NCBI GenBank assembly: GCA_036388855.1
Contig: DASVRA010000001.1
Location: 1 to 54,500, forward strand
Direction of reading: 5' to 3'
Length of the DNA: 54,500 nt
From: DASVRA01 sp036388855
Lineage (GTDB): Bacteria > Pseudomonadota > Alphaproteobacteria > Caulobacterales > Caulobacteraceae
Position 1 is the stretch's first letter; every line of letters starts with the position of its first letter. A program made the translations under genes and the position numbers. The notes below the pieces were generated by a model, which was not told the origin of the DNA, made no database searches, and worked only from the letters and a program-made list of their open reading frames with translations. Shown one piece after another: positions 1-6,918 of the stretch.

Positions 1-506
1 CCCGGCCGTTCGTCGGGCTGCTGCCAGGGCAGGGGCGTGTGGCCCCATTCCCCGGCTATGCCGTTGCGGCCCTCCAGCGGTCTTGCCCCGACCGTAACAC
101 TCGCGCCGCAGCCGCTGCCGATGATCACGGCGAAGGCGACATCCGCGCCCGCCGCCGCCCCGTCGGCGGTCTCGGACAGCGCCAGGCAGTTGGCGTCGTT
201 GGCCATCCGCACCGGCCGGTCCAGCACCCGCTCGATGTCTTGCGGCAAGGACCGTCCGTTCAGCCAGACGCTGTTGGCGTTGCGCGCGCGTCCCGTGGCA
301 GGCGAGATCGAGCCCGGAATGCCCATGCCGACCGTGCCCGCCCCCCACGCCGCCTCGATCTGCTCAACCAGTTCGCGCACCGTCGCCAGCGCCTCTTCGT
401 AGGCGCACGGATTGGGCCGGCGCACACGGGCGAGCAGACGGTTGTCGGCGTCCAGGGCCGCCGCCTCGATCTTTGAGCCGCCGAAATCGATGCCGATGCG
501 GATCAT
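1..506 (-). CDS. mak: ROK-family sugar kinase, fructokinase-like (3' end outside window)
   Basis: This is the N-terminal half (168 codons visible) of a ROK-family sugar kinase; the C-terminus lies beyond the left edge. Visible motifs are the phosphate-binding DFGG at residues 7-10, GIPGSISP at 62-69, RNANSVWLNG at 75-84, NDAN at 103-106 with the presumed catalytic Asp104, and GEWGH at 152-156, whose His is a zinc ligand in ROK proteins. From memory, this motif series is closest to E. coli Mak, which phosphorylates fructose to fructose-6-phosphate in the cytoplasm. The ATG at 506 gives the usual start (MIRIGIDFGG). The gene is divergent from divK. The exact sugar is inferred; another ROK hexokinase is the alternative. 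Confidence 0.85.
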   Translation of the reverse strand, partial: MIRIGIDFGGSKIEAAALDADNRLLARVRRPNPCAYEEALATVRELVEQIEAAWGAGTVGMGIPGSISPATGRARNANSVWLNGRSLPQDIERVLDRPVRMANDANCLALSETADGAAAGADVAFAVIIGSGCGASVTVGARPLEGRNGIAGEWGHTPLPWQQPDERP

Positions 507-550
507 CCGACCAGCTTGGGGGAGGGCCCTGCGGCGATCAACAGTCTGGG

Positions 551-593
551 CTAACTGGGGTTTAAGGTTATTGGTTGACTCTGCGACTATACA
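551..593 (+). promoter_or_regulatory. Candidate CtrA-controlled promoter of divK-pleD
   Basis: CTAA-N7-TTAA occurs at 551-565, one base away from the TTAA-N7-TTAA box of the cell-cycle regulator CtrA. A TATACA at 588-593 could be the -10 element, 22 bases after the box. The leader to divK would be about 50 bases. CtrA control of divK is known in C. crescentus; activity of this copy is inferred from sequence only. Confidence 0.45.
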
Positions 594-650
594 GACGAGC
601 GCGGCCCGAGTCGTTCGGGCGGACGTTCGCGGGCTGAAGCCGGGTCGGTG

Positions 651-1016
651 ATGGCGAAGAAGGTCCTGATCGTCGAGGACAACGAGCTGAACATGAAGCT
701 GTTTCATGATCTGCTCGAAGCCCAGGGCTATGAGACCTTGGAAACCCGCGAGGGGCTCCAGGCGCTGACGCTCGCGCGCCAGCACCGCCCTGACCTGATC
801 CTGATGGACATCCAGCTGCCGGAGATCTCGGGCCTTGAAGTCACCAAGTGGCTGAAGGAGGACGACGAGCTGTCGCACATCCCGGTGATCGCGGTGACCG
901 CCTTCGCCATGAAGGGCGACGAGGAGCGCATCCGCGAGGGCGGCTGCGAGGCCTACATTTCCAAGCCGATCTCAGTGGCGCACTTCCTGGAAACGGTTCG
1001 GGGCTTCCTCGGATGA
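651..1016 (+). CDS. divK: DivK, single-domain response regulator
   Basis: This is a 121-residue stand-alone receiver domain. Acidic residues E9 and D10, phospho-acceptor D53 (LILMD), T83 (AVTAFA) and K105 (ISKPI) form the receiver active site. The translation is almost superimposable on C. crescentus DivK, which is phosphorylated by DivJ, dephosphorylated by PleC and acts through DivL/CckA to lower CtrA activity at one cell pole. A GTG three bases upstream is possible, but the ATG at 651 gives the family N-terminus (MAKKVLIVEDN) and places the acceptor at residue 53. pleD follows after seven bases on the same strand, so the two are probably one transcript. Confidence 0.96.
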   Translation: MAKKVLIVEDNELNMKLFHDLLEAQGYETLETREGLQALTLARQHRPDLILMDIQLPEISGLEVTKWLKEDDELSHIPVIAVTAFAMKGDEERIREGGCEAYISKPISVAHFLETVRGFLG

Positions 1017-1023
1017 GGGCGCC

Positions 1024-2391
1024 ATGACCGCGCGCATCCTGGTGGTCGACGACGTCGAGGCCAACGTTCGCCTGCTCGACGCCAAGCTCTCGGCCGAATA
1101 TTATCAGGTGCTGACCGCTCCGGACGGCCCGACCGCGCTGCGGATCGCCGCGGCGGAGAAGCCGGACATCATCCTGCTCGACGTGATGATGCCTGGCATG
1201 GACGGCTTCCAGGTCTGCCGCCGGTTGAAGGAAGACCCCGCTACCCGTCACATTCCCGTGGTGCTGGTCACCGCGCTCGACGGGCGGTCGGACCGGATCA
1301 CCGGCCTGGAGGCCGGCGCCGACGAATTCCTGACCAAGCCGATCGACGACGTGATGCTGTTCGCCCGGGTGCGCAGCCTCTCGCGCCTGAAGCTGGTGCT
1401 GGACGAGCTTCGCCAGCGCGAGGACTCCGGCCGCCGCATCGGCGTGATCCACGGCGCCGCCGCCCGCCTGGCCGGCGCCGGCGGGCGCGTGCTGGTGATG
1501 GACGACAACGAGCGCCAGGCCCAGCGGCTGGCGGCGGAGCTGGCGGTGGAGCACCGGCCGGTGATCGAATCCGACCCGCTAAAGGCGCACCTGACCGCGC
1601 GCGGCCCCGTCGACCTGGTGATCGTCAACGCCGGCTCCACCGGCTTCGACGGCCTGCGCTTCGCCGCGCAATTGCGCTCGCAGGAGGCCACCCGCCACCT
1701 GCCGATCCTGGCGCTGGTGGACAGCGACGACCGCGCGAAGATCGTCAAGGCCCTGGAGATTGGGGTCAACGACTTGCTGACCAAGCCGGTGGACCCCGAG
1801 GAGCTGGCTTCGCGCGCCCGCACCCAGATCAAGCGCAAGCGCTACACCGACCTGTTGCGCTCCAACCTCGACCAGAGCCTGGAGGCGGCGGTCACCGACC
1901 AACTCACCGGCTTGCACAACCGCCGCTACATGGCGAGCCAGCTGGCGGCGCTGGTGGCGCGGGCGGTGCAGGAGGGGGGAGAGCCGGTGTCGACGCTGCT
2001 GATCGACATCGACCACTTCAAGAAGATCAACGACAGCTTCGGCCACGACGTGGGCGACGAGGTGCTGCGCGAGTTCGCTGTGCGCCTAGCGTCCAACGTG
2101 CGGGCGATCGACCTGCCGTGCCGGTATGGGGGCGAGGAGTTCGTGCTGGTGATGCCGGGCACCTCGCTGGCCGACGCCGAACGCATCGCAGAGCGTATCC
2201 GCCGCCATGTGGCGGGAGCGCCGTTTCGAGTGGCGGCGGTGAGCGAGCCGCTGAGCGTGACCATCTCAATCGGGGTGGCCGCGAACAGCGGCCCCGGGGA
2301 CAATCCGGAAGCCCTGCTCAAGCGGGCCGACCAGGCGCTCTACGAGGCGAAGAGCAGCGGCCGCAACCGGGTGATCGCCCGGGCGGCGTAA
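1024..2391 (+). CDS. pleD: PleD, response regulator diguanylate cyclase
   Basis: The 455-residue protein has two receiver domains followed by a GGDEF domain. The first receiver keeps D9, D10 and phospho-acceptor D53 (LLDVMMPGMDG). The second (about 150-280) is degenerate and acts as a dimerisation adaptor in the family. The cyclase signature is GGEEF near residue 370, preceded by RAID, an RxxD inhibitory site five residues upstream, so product inhibition by c-di-GMP is expected. C. crescentus PleD makes c-di-GMP at the stalked pole during the swarmer-to-stalked transition. Length, layout and linkage to divK all match. The gene ends three bases before the convergent rpmG. Confidence 0.97.
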   Translation: MTARILVVDDVEANVRLLDAKLSAEYYQVLTAPDGPTALRIAAAEKPDIILLDVMMPGMDGFQVCRRLKEDPATRHIPVVLVTALDGRSDRITGLEAGADEFLTKPIDDVMLFARVRSLSRLKLVLDELRQREDSGRRIGVIHGAAARLAGAGGRVLVMDDNERQAQRLAAELAVEHRPVIESDPLKAHLTARGPVDLVIVNAGSTGFDGLRFAAQLRSQEATRHLPILALVDSDDRAKIVKALEIGVNDLLTKPVDPEELASRARTQIKRKRYTDLLRSNLDQSLEAAVTDQLTGLHNRRYMASQLAALVARAVQEGGEPVSTLLIDIDHFKKINDSFGHDVGDEVLREFAVRLASNVRAIDLPCRYGGEEFVLVMPGTSLADAERIAERIRRHVAGAPFRVAAVSEPLSVTISIGVAANSGPGDNPEALLKRADQALYEAKSSGRNRVIARAA

Positions 2392-2394
2392 GCC

Positions 2395-2562
2395 CTACTT
2401 GATCTTGCCTTCCTTGAACTCGACGTGCTTGCGCACGACGGGGTCGTATTTCTTGACCACCATCTTGTCGGTCTTGGTGCGGGCGTTCTTCTTGGTGACG
2501 TAGAAGAAGCCGGTGTCGGCGGTTGAATTCAAACGGATCTTGATTGAAGCCGGTTTGGCCAT
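2395..2562 (-). CDS. rpmG: Ribosomal protein L33 (bL33)
   Basis: The 55-residue basic protein begins MAKPASIKIRLNSTADTGF and carries the bL33 core (YVTKKNAR, then KYDPVVRKHVEFKEGK). It belongs to the 50S subunit. The reading frame opens further upstream, but the ATG at 2562 gives the standard N-terminus and length. No CxxC pairs are present, so this is the zinc-free form of L33. It is convergent with pleD with three bases between stop codons, and co-oriented with the upstream Nudix gene and rnr. It may be expressed with them or from its own promoter in the roughly 100-base gap. Confidence 0.96.
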   Translation of the reverse strand: MAKPASIKIRLNSTADTGFFYVTKKNARTKTDKMVVKKYDPVVRKHVEFKEGKIK

Positions 2563-2659
2563 GGCGAGAGTCCTTGCGCGCGCCGCGCAGGGGCGGGCCG
2601 GGAAATCGGAAGGCGCGGAAAATACGCACGAAGCCGCTGAAGTCAACGCCGGAGGGGCG

Positions 2660-3385
2660 TCAGCGCTCGATCACGTGGCGGCCGCGGACCATGCGGACCA
2701 AGGGCGGGCGCCTGGCGGAATCTACCGTTCCGCGATTTCGAACTTCGTCCATTCGATCGACAATTTCGCCCAAAATGAAGCGGGTGATCTGGGGCAAGTC
2801 GAGAGCCTTGGTGTCCGAGAGGGCAATCCAGGCGACCTCGTCGAGCTCCTTTTCCACGCCCGGCTGGTGGTCGAGGTGGAGCAGGCCTTCGGCGTCGGCG
2901 GTGAAGAAGCGGGCGTCAAAGCGGCGGGCGCGGCCCGGCGGGGTGACGGCGCGGGCGACGTAGTCGAGGGCTCCGAGGTCGGGCAGGGCGCCTTGGGCGA
3001 GGAACGGGCGCCAAGGGCCGGCGGCGGGGCGGGAAGGGGCCTCGCGGGCGAGCAGCAGGCCGGTTTCCTCGAAGGTTTCACGGATGGCGGCGAGGCCCAG
3101 CGCGCGGGCTTTGGAGGCGTTGGCGGGGGCGAGGGCGGCGGCGACCTCGGGCTTCAGCTCGGTCGCGGCGGGGGCGCGGTAGTCGGCGCGGTCGACGCGG
3201 CCGCCGGGGAACACCCACTTGGAGGCCATGAACACGTGGCCCTCGGCGCGGCGGCCCATCAACACGCGGGGTTCCCCGCCGTCGCGACGCACGAGGATCA
3301 AGGTCGCGGCGTCCTTGGGGCGCAGCCGGGCGCCGGTGCGGGGGGCGTCGCGCAGATCCTGGGCGGCGTCGAATGGCTGAGCCAT
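2660..3385 (-). CDS. Nudix hydrolase with a split Nudix box (NUDT19-like)
   Basis: The 241-residue protein belongs to the Nudix superfamily, which cleaves nucleoside diphosphates linked to another moiety. FPGG at residues 59-62 forms the start of the Nudix box, but the metal-binding REXXEEXG (RETFEETG, 102-109) follows only after about 38 residues rather than the usual dozen. A comparable insertion is known in the animal NUDT19 type, some of which act on CoA esters; that substrate is inference here. The ATG at 3385 lies eight bases downstream of the rnr stop, and its ribosome-binding site (GAGGG, five bases upstream) lies inside a REP element. Confidence 0.85.
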   Translation of the reverse strand: MAQPFDAAQDLRDAPRTGARLRPKDAATLILVRRDGGEPRVLMGRRAEGHVFMASKWVFPGGRVDRADYRAPAATELKPEVAAALAPANASKARALGLAAIRETFEETGLLLAREAPSRPAAGPWRPFLAQGALPDLGALDYVARAVTPPGRARRFDARFFTADAEGLLHLDHQPGVEKELDEVAWIALSDTKALDLPQITRFILGEIVDRMDEVRNRGTVDSARRPPLVRMVRGRHVIER

Positions 3386-3389
3386 CTAC

Positions 3390-3447
3390 GCCCTCACCCT
3401 CCCACGCGCTTCGCGCGCGGGCCCCTCCCTCTCCCGCCGGGAGAGGG
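3390..3447 (-). repeat. REP-like palindromic element at the rnr/Nudix junction
   Basis: On the + strand, CCCTCTCCCG-C-CGGGAGAGGG (3427-3447) is a perfect ten-base-pair palindrome. Beside it are GGGCCC, a second small palindrome CGCGC-TTC-GCGCG, and a tail complementary to GGGAGGGTGAGGG. This resembles intergenic REP elements widespread in alphaproteobacteria. Here it encodes the last 17-18 codons of rnr, including the TGA stop (3394-3396), and supplies the GAGGG ribosome-binding site of the Nudix gene. The 31125-31281 element shares the CCTCTCCC...GGGAGAGG head. Confidence 0.7.
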
Positions 3448-5679
3448 ACGTGGGGCGCGGCCGCGCACACCGAGGCGCGGCTTGGGCGCGGTGGCGTCGG
3501 GGGGTTCCGGATCGCTCAGCATCTCGAACACCAAGCCCCCGGTCAGGGGCGTGGCCTCCCGCAGCCGCACCTCCACCTCGCGCCCGAGGCGCCAGCGGGC
3601 GCCGGTGCGTTGGCCGACGAGGGCGTGGGCGCGGTCGTCGTGCACGAAGTATTCCTCGCCCAGGCTGGAGACGGGGATCAGGCCGTCGGCGCCGGTCTCG
3701 GCCAGACGCACGAACAGGCCGAAGCGGGTGACGCCGGTGACGCGGCCGGCGAACTCGGCGCCGACCCGTTCGGACAAGTAGGCGGCGATGTAGCGGTCGG
3801 TGGCGTCGCGCTCGGCGGCCATGGCGCGGCGTTCGGCGGCGCTGATCAGCTCGGCGGTCTCGCCGATGTGGCCGACGTCCCAGTCGGAGAGGCCGTCGCT
3901 CCCGAGCTTCAGGCCCGAGACCAGGGCGCGGTGGACGATCAGGTCGGCGTAGCGGCGGATCGGCGAGGTGAAGTGGGCGTAGCGCCGCAGGTTCAGCCCG
4001 AAGTGGCCGATGTTCTCGGGCGAGTAGAGCGCCTGCATCTGGGTGCGCAGCACCACCTCGTTGACGATGTCGGCGTGAGGGCCGCCGCGGGTCTGGTCGA
4101 GCAGGCGGTTGAAGCGGGCGGTCTCCAGCCGCTCGCCCTTGGTCCAGTTGACGCCGACGGTGGCGAGGAAGTCCGAGAGCGCCTGGACCTTCTCCTGGCT
4201 GGGCTCGTCGTGGACGCGGTAGATCAGCGGCGAGCCGCGCTGCTCCAGCGTCTCGGCGGCGCAGACGTTGGCCTGGATCATCATCTCCTCGATCAGCCGG
4301 TGCGCCTCCAGCGACACGCGAGGCGTGATCGAGGTGATCTTGCCCTCGGGCGAGATGACGATCTTGCGCTCCAGGGACTCGATGGCGAGCGGGGAGCGGG
4401 CGTCACGGCCCTTCTTCATGGTCTCGTAGGCGGACCAGAGGGGGCGCAGGATGCGGTCCAGGATCGCGTCCGCCTGGTCGTCGGGCCGGCCGTCGATCGC
4501 AGCCTGGGCCTGTTCGTAGGAGAGCTTGGCGGCCGAGCGCATCAGGCCACGAACGAAGCGGTGGCCGGTCTTGCGGCCGGATTTGTCGAACACCATCCGC
4601 ACGGCCAGGCAGGCGCGATTCTCGCCCTCGCGCAGGGAGCAGAGGTTGGAGGACAGGGCGTGGGGCAGCATCGGCTCCACCCGGTCGGGGAAGTAGACGC
4701 TGTTGCCCTTGGCGCGGGCCTCGCGGTCGAGGGCGGAGTTCGGGCGGACGTAGGCGGCCACGTCGGCGATGGCGACCCAGACGATCCAGCCGCCGGCGTT
4801 CTTCGGGTCCGTGTCCGGCTCGGCGTAGACCGCGTCGTCGTGGTCGCGCGCGTCGGCGGGGTCGATGGTGATCAGGGGGATGTCGCGCAGGTCGGTGCGG
4901 CCCTGCAGCGTCGGCTCGGCGGCAGCCTTGGCCTCGTCCTCGGCGGCGTTAGAGAAGCCGGTGGGGATGCCGTGGGTGTGGATCGCGATCAGCGAAGCGG
5001 CGCGGGGCTCGTCCTCGCGGCCCACCACCTCCAGCACCTTGCCGGGCTTGGGGCCGTAGCCGTGGTGCGGCTCGGGCCGCACCTGGGCCAGCACCAGGTC
5101 GCCCTCGTTCAGCTCGCGCGCGTCCTCGCCGTGGAGGATCACGACCTCCTTGGAGCGGCGGTCCACCGGCTCGATCCGCACCTCGCGGCGGCCCTTCCTG
5201 ACAACGCCGAGGATACGATGGGCGCTCTGGCCGAGGCGCTTGATCAGCCTGGCTTCGGTCTCGCCGTTCTCCAGCCGCTCAAAGCGCACCAGCACCCGGT
5301 CGCCCATGCCGGGCGCGCCGGCCTTCTGTTCGCCGCGCGTGGGGGCAAGTCGCACCGGCCGCGTGTCTTCCGCCCCCTTGACCAGCCGAACGTAGAGCTC
5401 GCCATCGGCGTCGCGCTCGACCACGTCCGCCACGCCAACGGGCGGGTAGGCGCCGGGCTCGGCCACGTCCTTGCGGCCGCGACGACTGAGCGCGCCCTGC
5501 TCCTCCAGGTCGCGCAGCAGGTCGCGCAGCGCCCGCCGGTCGGAGCCCTTCAAGCCGAAGGCGCGGGCGATGGCGCCGCGGTCGGTCTCGCCGGTCTCGC
5601 GGATGAACTTCAGCAGTTCGTCGCGTTCGGGCAGTCCGGCGGCGCGCGCCGATGTCCTCGCAGGTCCGCCTCTCGCCAT
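3394..5679 (-). CDS. rnr: Ribonuclease R
   Basis: This 761-residue 3'-to-5' exoribonuclease degrades structured RNA. An N-terminal winged-helix region (about 15-75) is followed by cold-shock RNA-binding domains (about 80-220), the RNB catalytic domain (about 265-590) and a C-terminal S1 domain (about 640-720). The metal-binding motif DPADARDHDD is at 273-282, and HFTSPIRRYADL in the RNB domain is typical of RNase R. The last 17-18 residues, rich in Gly, Arg and Pro, are translated from a REP element rather than ancestral coding sequence. The gene follows the secreted-protein gene by 52 bases and precedes the Nudix gene by eight, so an operon is likely. Confidence 0.95.
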   Translation of the reverse strand: MARGGPARTSARAAGLPERDELLKFIRETGETDRGAIARAFGLKGSDRRALRDLLRDLEEQGALSRRGRKDVAEPGAYPPVGVADVVERDADGELYVRLVKGAEDTRPVRLAPTRGEQKAGAPGMGDRVLVRFERLENGETEARLIKRLGQSAHRILGVVRKGRREVRIEPVDRRSKEVVILHGEDARELNEGDLVLAQVRPEPHHGYGPKPGKVLEVVGREDEPRAASLIAIHTHGIPTGFSNAAEDEAKAAAEPTLQGRTDLRDIPLITIDPADARDHDDAVYAEPDTDPKNAGGWIVWVAIADVAAYVRPNSALDREARAKGNSVYFPDRVEPMLPHALSSNLCSLREGENRACLAVRMVFDKSGRKTGHRFVRGLMRSAAKLSYEQAQAAIDGRPDDQADAILDRILRPLWSAYETMKKGRDARSPLAIESLERKIVISPEGKITSITPRVSLEAHRLIEEMMIQANVCAAETLEQRGSPLIYRVHDEPSQEKVQALSDFLATVGVNWTKGERLETARFNRLLDQTRGGPHADIVNEVVLRTQMQALYSPENIGHFGLNLRRYAHFTSPIRRYADLIVHRALVSGLKLGSDGLSDWDVGHIGETAELISAAERRAMAAERDATDRYIAAYLSERVGAEFAGRVTGVTRFGLFVRLAETGADGLIPVSSLGEEYFVHDDRAHALVGQRTGARWRLGREVEVRLREATPLTGGLVFEMLSDPEPPDATAPKPRLGVRGRAPRPSPGGRGRGPRAKRVGG

Positions 5680-5731
5680 CGCCGTCCCATAGCCGCTGAA
5701 CGGCTAACGGCGAAAGCGCGAGCTGGCTCCG

Positions 5732-6841
5732 TCAGCGCAGCGGGGCGGCGCCCACGGTCCCGGCGGCCGAGGCCATCGCCACCGGAACCAGCGGCGAAGC
5801 CGGAGCGGCGGGCTCCACTGCGGGCGCGGGGACCGAGGCCACCGGGATCATCACGCCAGGCGCGACCGGAGGCGCAGGCGGCTCATTGGCCGCCAGCTTC
5901 TCCACCGGGTCCTCGCCGGCGGCGGACATCACGCAGAAGCCGGTGTCCTTGAGCGCGTGCTCGCCCAGGCAGAACACGTCCTCGTACTGCGGGCCGGCGC
6001 TGGCCAGGCACTGGTAGAGGTTCAGCTTGGCCATCTTCAGGCACTGGCCGTCGCCGGGCTGGGACAGCAGCGCCGCCAGCTGCACGCTGGAGTCCTGGCT
6101 GGCCTTGCCCATCACCGCCAGCGCGGCGATCGCCAGCCCGCGCGCGGCGGTCTTGGTGATCTTGGCGGACGGCCGTTTCGCCGGGGCGGAGGAGGCGTCG
6201 CCGGTGACGGCGTTGATCAGGCGGGCGGTGTCGTCGGCAGTGGCGGTGAAGCGCGCCTGGGACATCGCCTTGATGTTGGTCAGGCGCGTGGGGCCGTCCG
6301 ACACCATGGCCTGCGACCAGGCGGCGTGCTGCATGTCGTAGGCTGACTGTTTCACCGCCTTGCCGGCGGTGAGGATCCGGAAGCCGTGGTCGCGCAGCTC
6401 GGCCGAGACCTTGGCGGCGGTGTCGTTGGCGGCGGGGAGGTCGAACACCGCGTCGGGGTTGACGGCCAGCTGATCGGCCAGCTTGTCGGCCGCGCCGGGG
6501 AAGGCGGCGTAGCCGCGCACGGCGTTGACGAAAGCGGCGTCCTGCAGCGCCAGGAGCGCGGCGTAGGCGACCTCACCCTCCTGCAGCTGGTCGGGCTGGT
6601 AGGACGCGCCGGCGACCAATGCCGAGCGCACCGAGGCGCCGTCGGCGAAGTCGGCCTTCAGGGCGCCGGTCTTGGCGACGTAGGCCTGATAGGCGCTGGC
6701 GGAGTCGATCACCCGCTGGGCCACGCCGACCTGGGACGGGGCGGAGGCCTCGGCGGCGGCAATGGCGGGCGCGGCGGCGAAGGCGGCGAGCACGACGGCC
6801 GCGGTGGCGGCGCGAAGACGGGACTTGGAGACGCTGAACAT
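5732..6841 (-). CDS. Secreted protein of unknown function with four C-terminal cysteines
   Basis: I do not recognise a named family. The 369-residue product starts with a clear signal peptide (charged MFSVSKSRLRAA, hydrophobic core, AIAA near residue 30), so it is probably periplasmic or surface-associated. The middle is Ala-rich and predicted helical. A short segment near residues 275-310 holds four cysteines (GQC, LYQC, VFC and GFC), suggesting two disulfides. The tail is rich in Pro, Ala and Val. An upstream in-frame ATG exists, but the ATG at 6841 is preceded by GGGGGA at good spacing and gives the proper signal peptide. It sits between topA and rnr on the same strand. Confidence 0.75.
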   Translation of the reverse strand: MFSVSKSRLRAATAAVVLAAFAAAPAIAAAEASAPSQVGVAQRVIDSASAYQAYVAKTGALKADFADGASVRSALVAGASYQPDQLQEGEVAYAALLALQDAAFVNAVRGYAAFPGAADKLADQLAVNPDAVFDLPAANDTAAKVSAELRDHGFRILTAGKAVKQSAYDMQHAAWSQAMVSDGPTRLTNIKAMSQARFTATADDTARLINAVTGDASSAPAKRPSAKITKTAARGLAIAALAVMGKASQDSSVQLAALLSQPGDGQCLKMAKLNLYQCLASAGPQYEDVFCLGEHALKDTGFCVMSAAGEDPVEKLAANEPPAPPVAPGVMIPVASVPAPAVEPAAPASPLVPVAMASAAGTVGAAPLR

Positions 6842-6918
6842 TGTGAATTCCCCCTGACGCATGGAATTCAGCGCTTGAGAGTTTACGATGTGGCGAATAA
6901 CTTGGGCTAACGGCGCGT

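Noticed and set aside
3373..5952. 859-codon plus-strand frame opposite rnr
   Set aside because: GC-rich shadow of RNase R: rich in Gly, Ala, Val and Leu, no domain, and the opposite strand encodes a clear enzyme.
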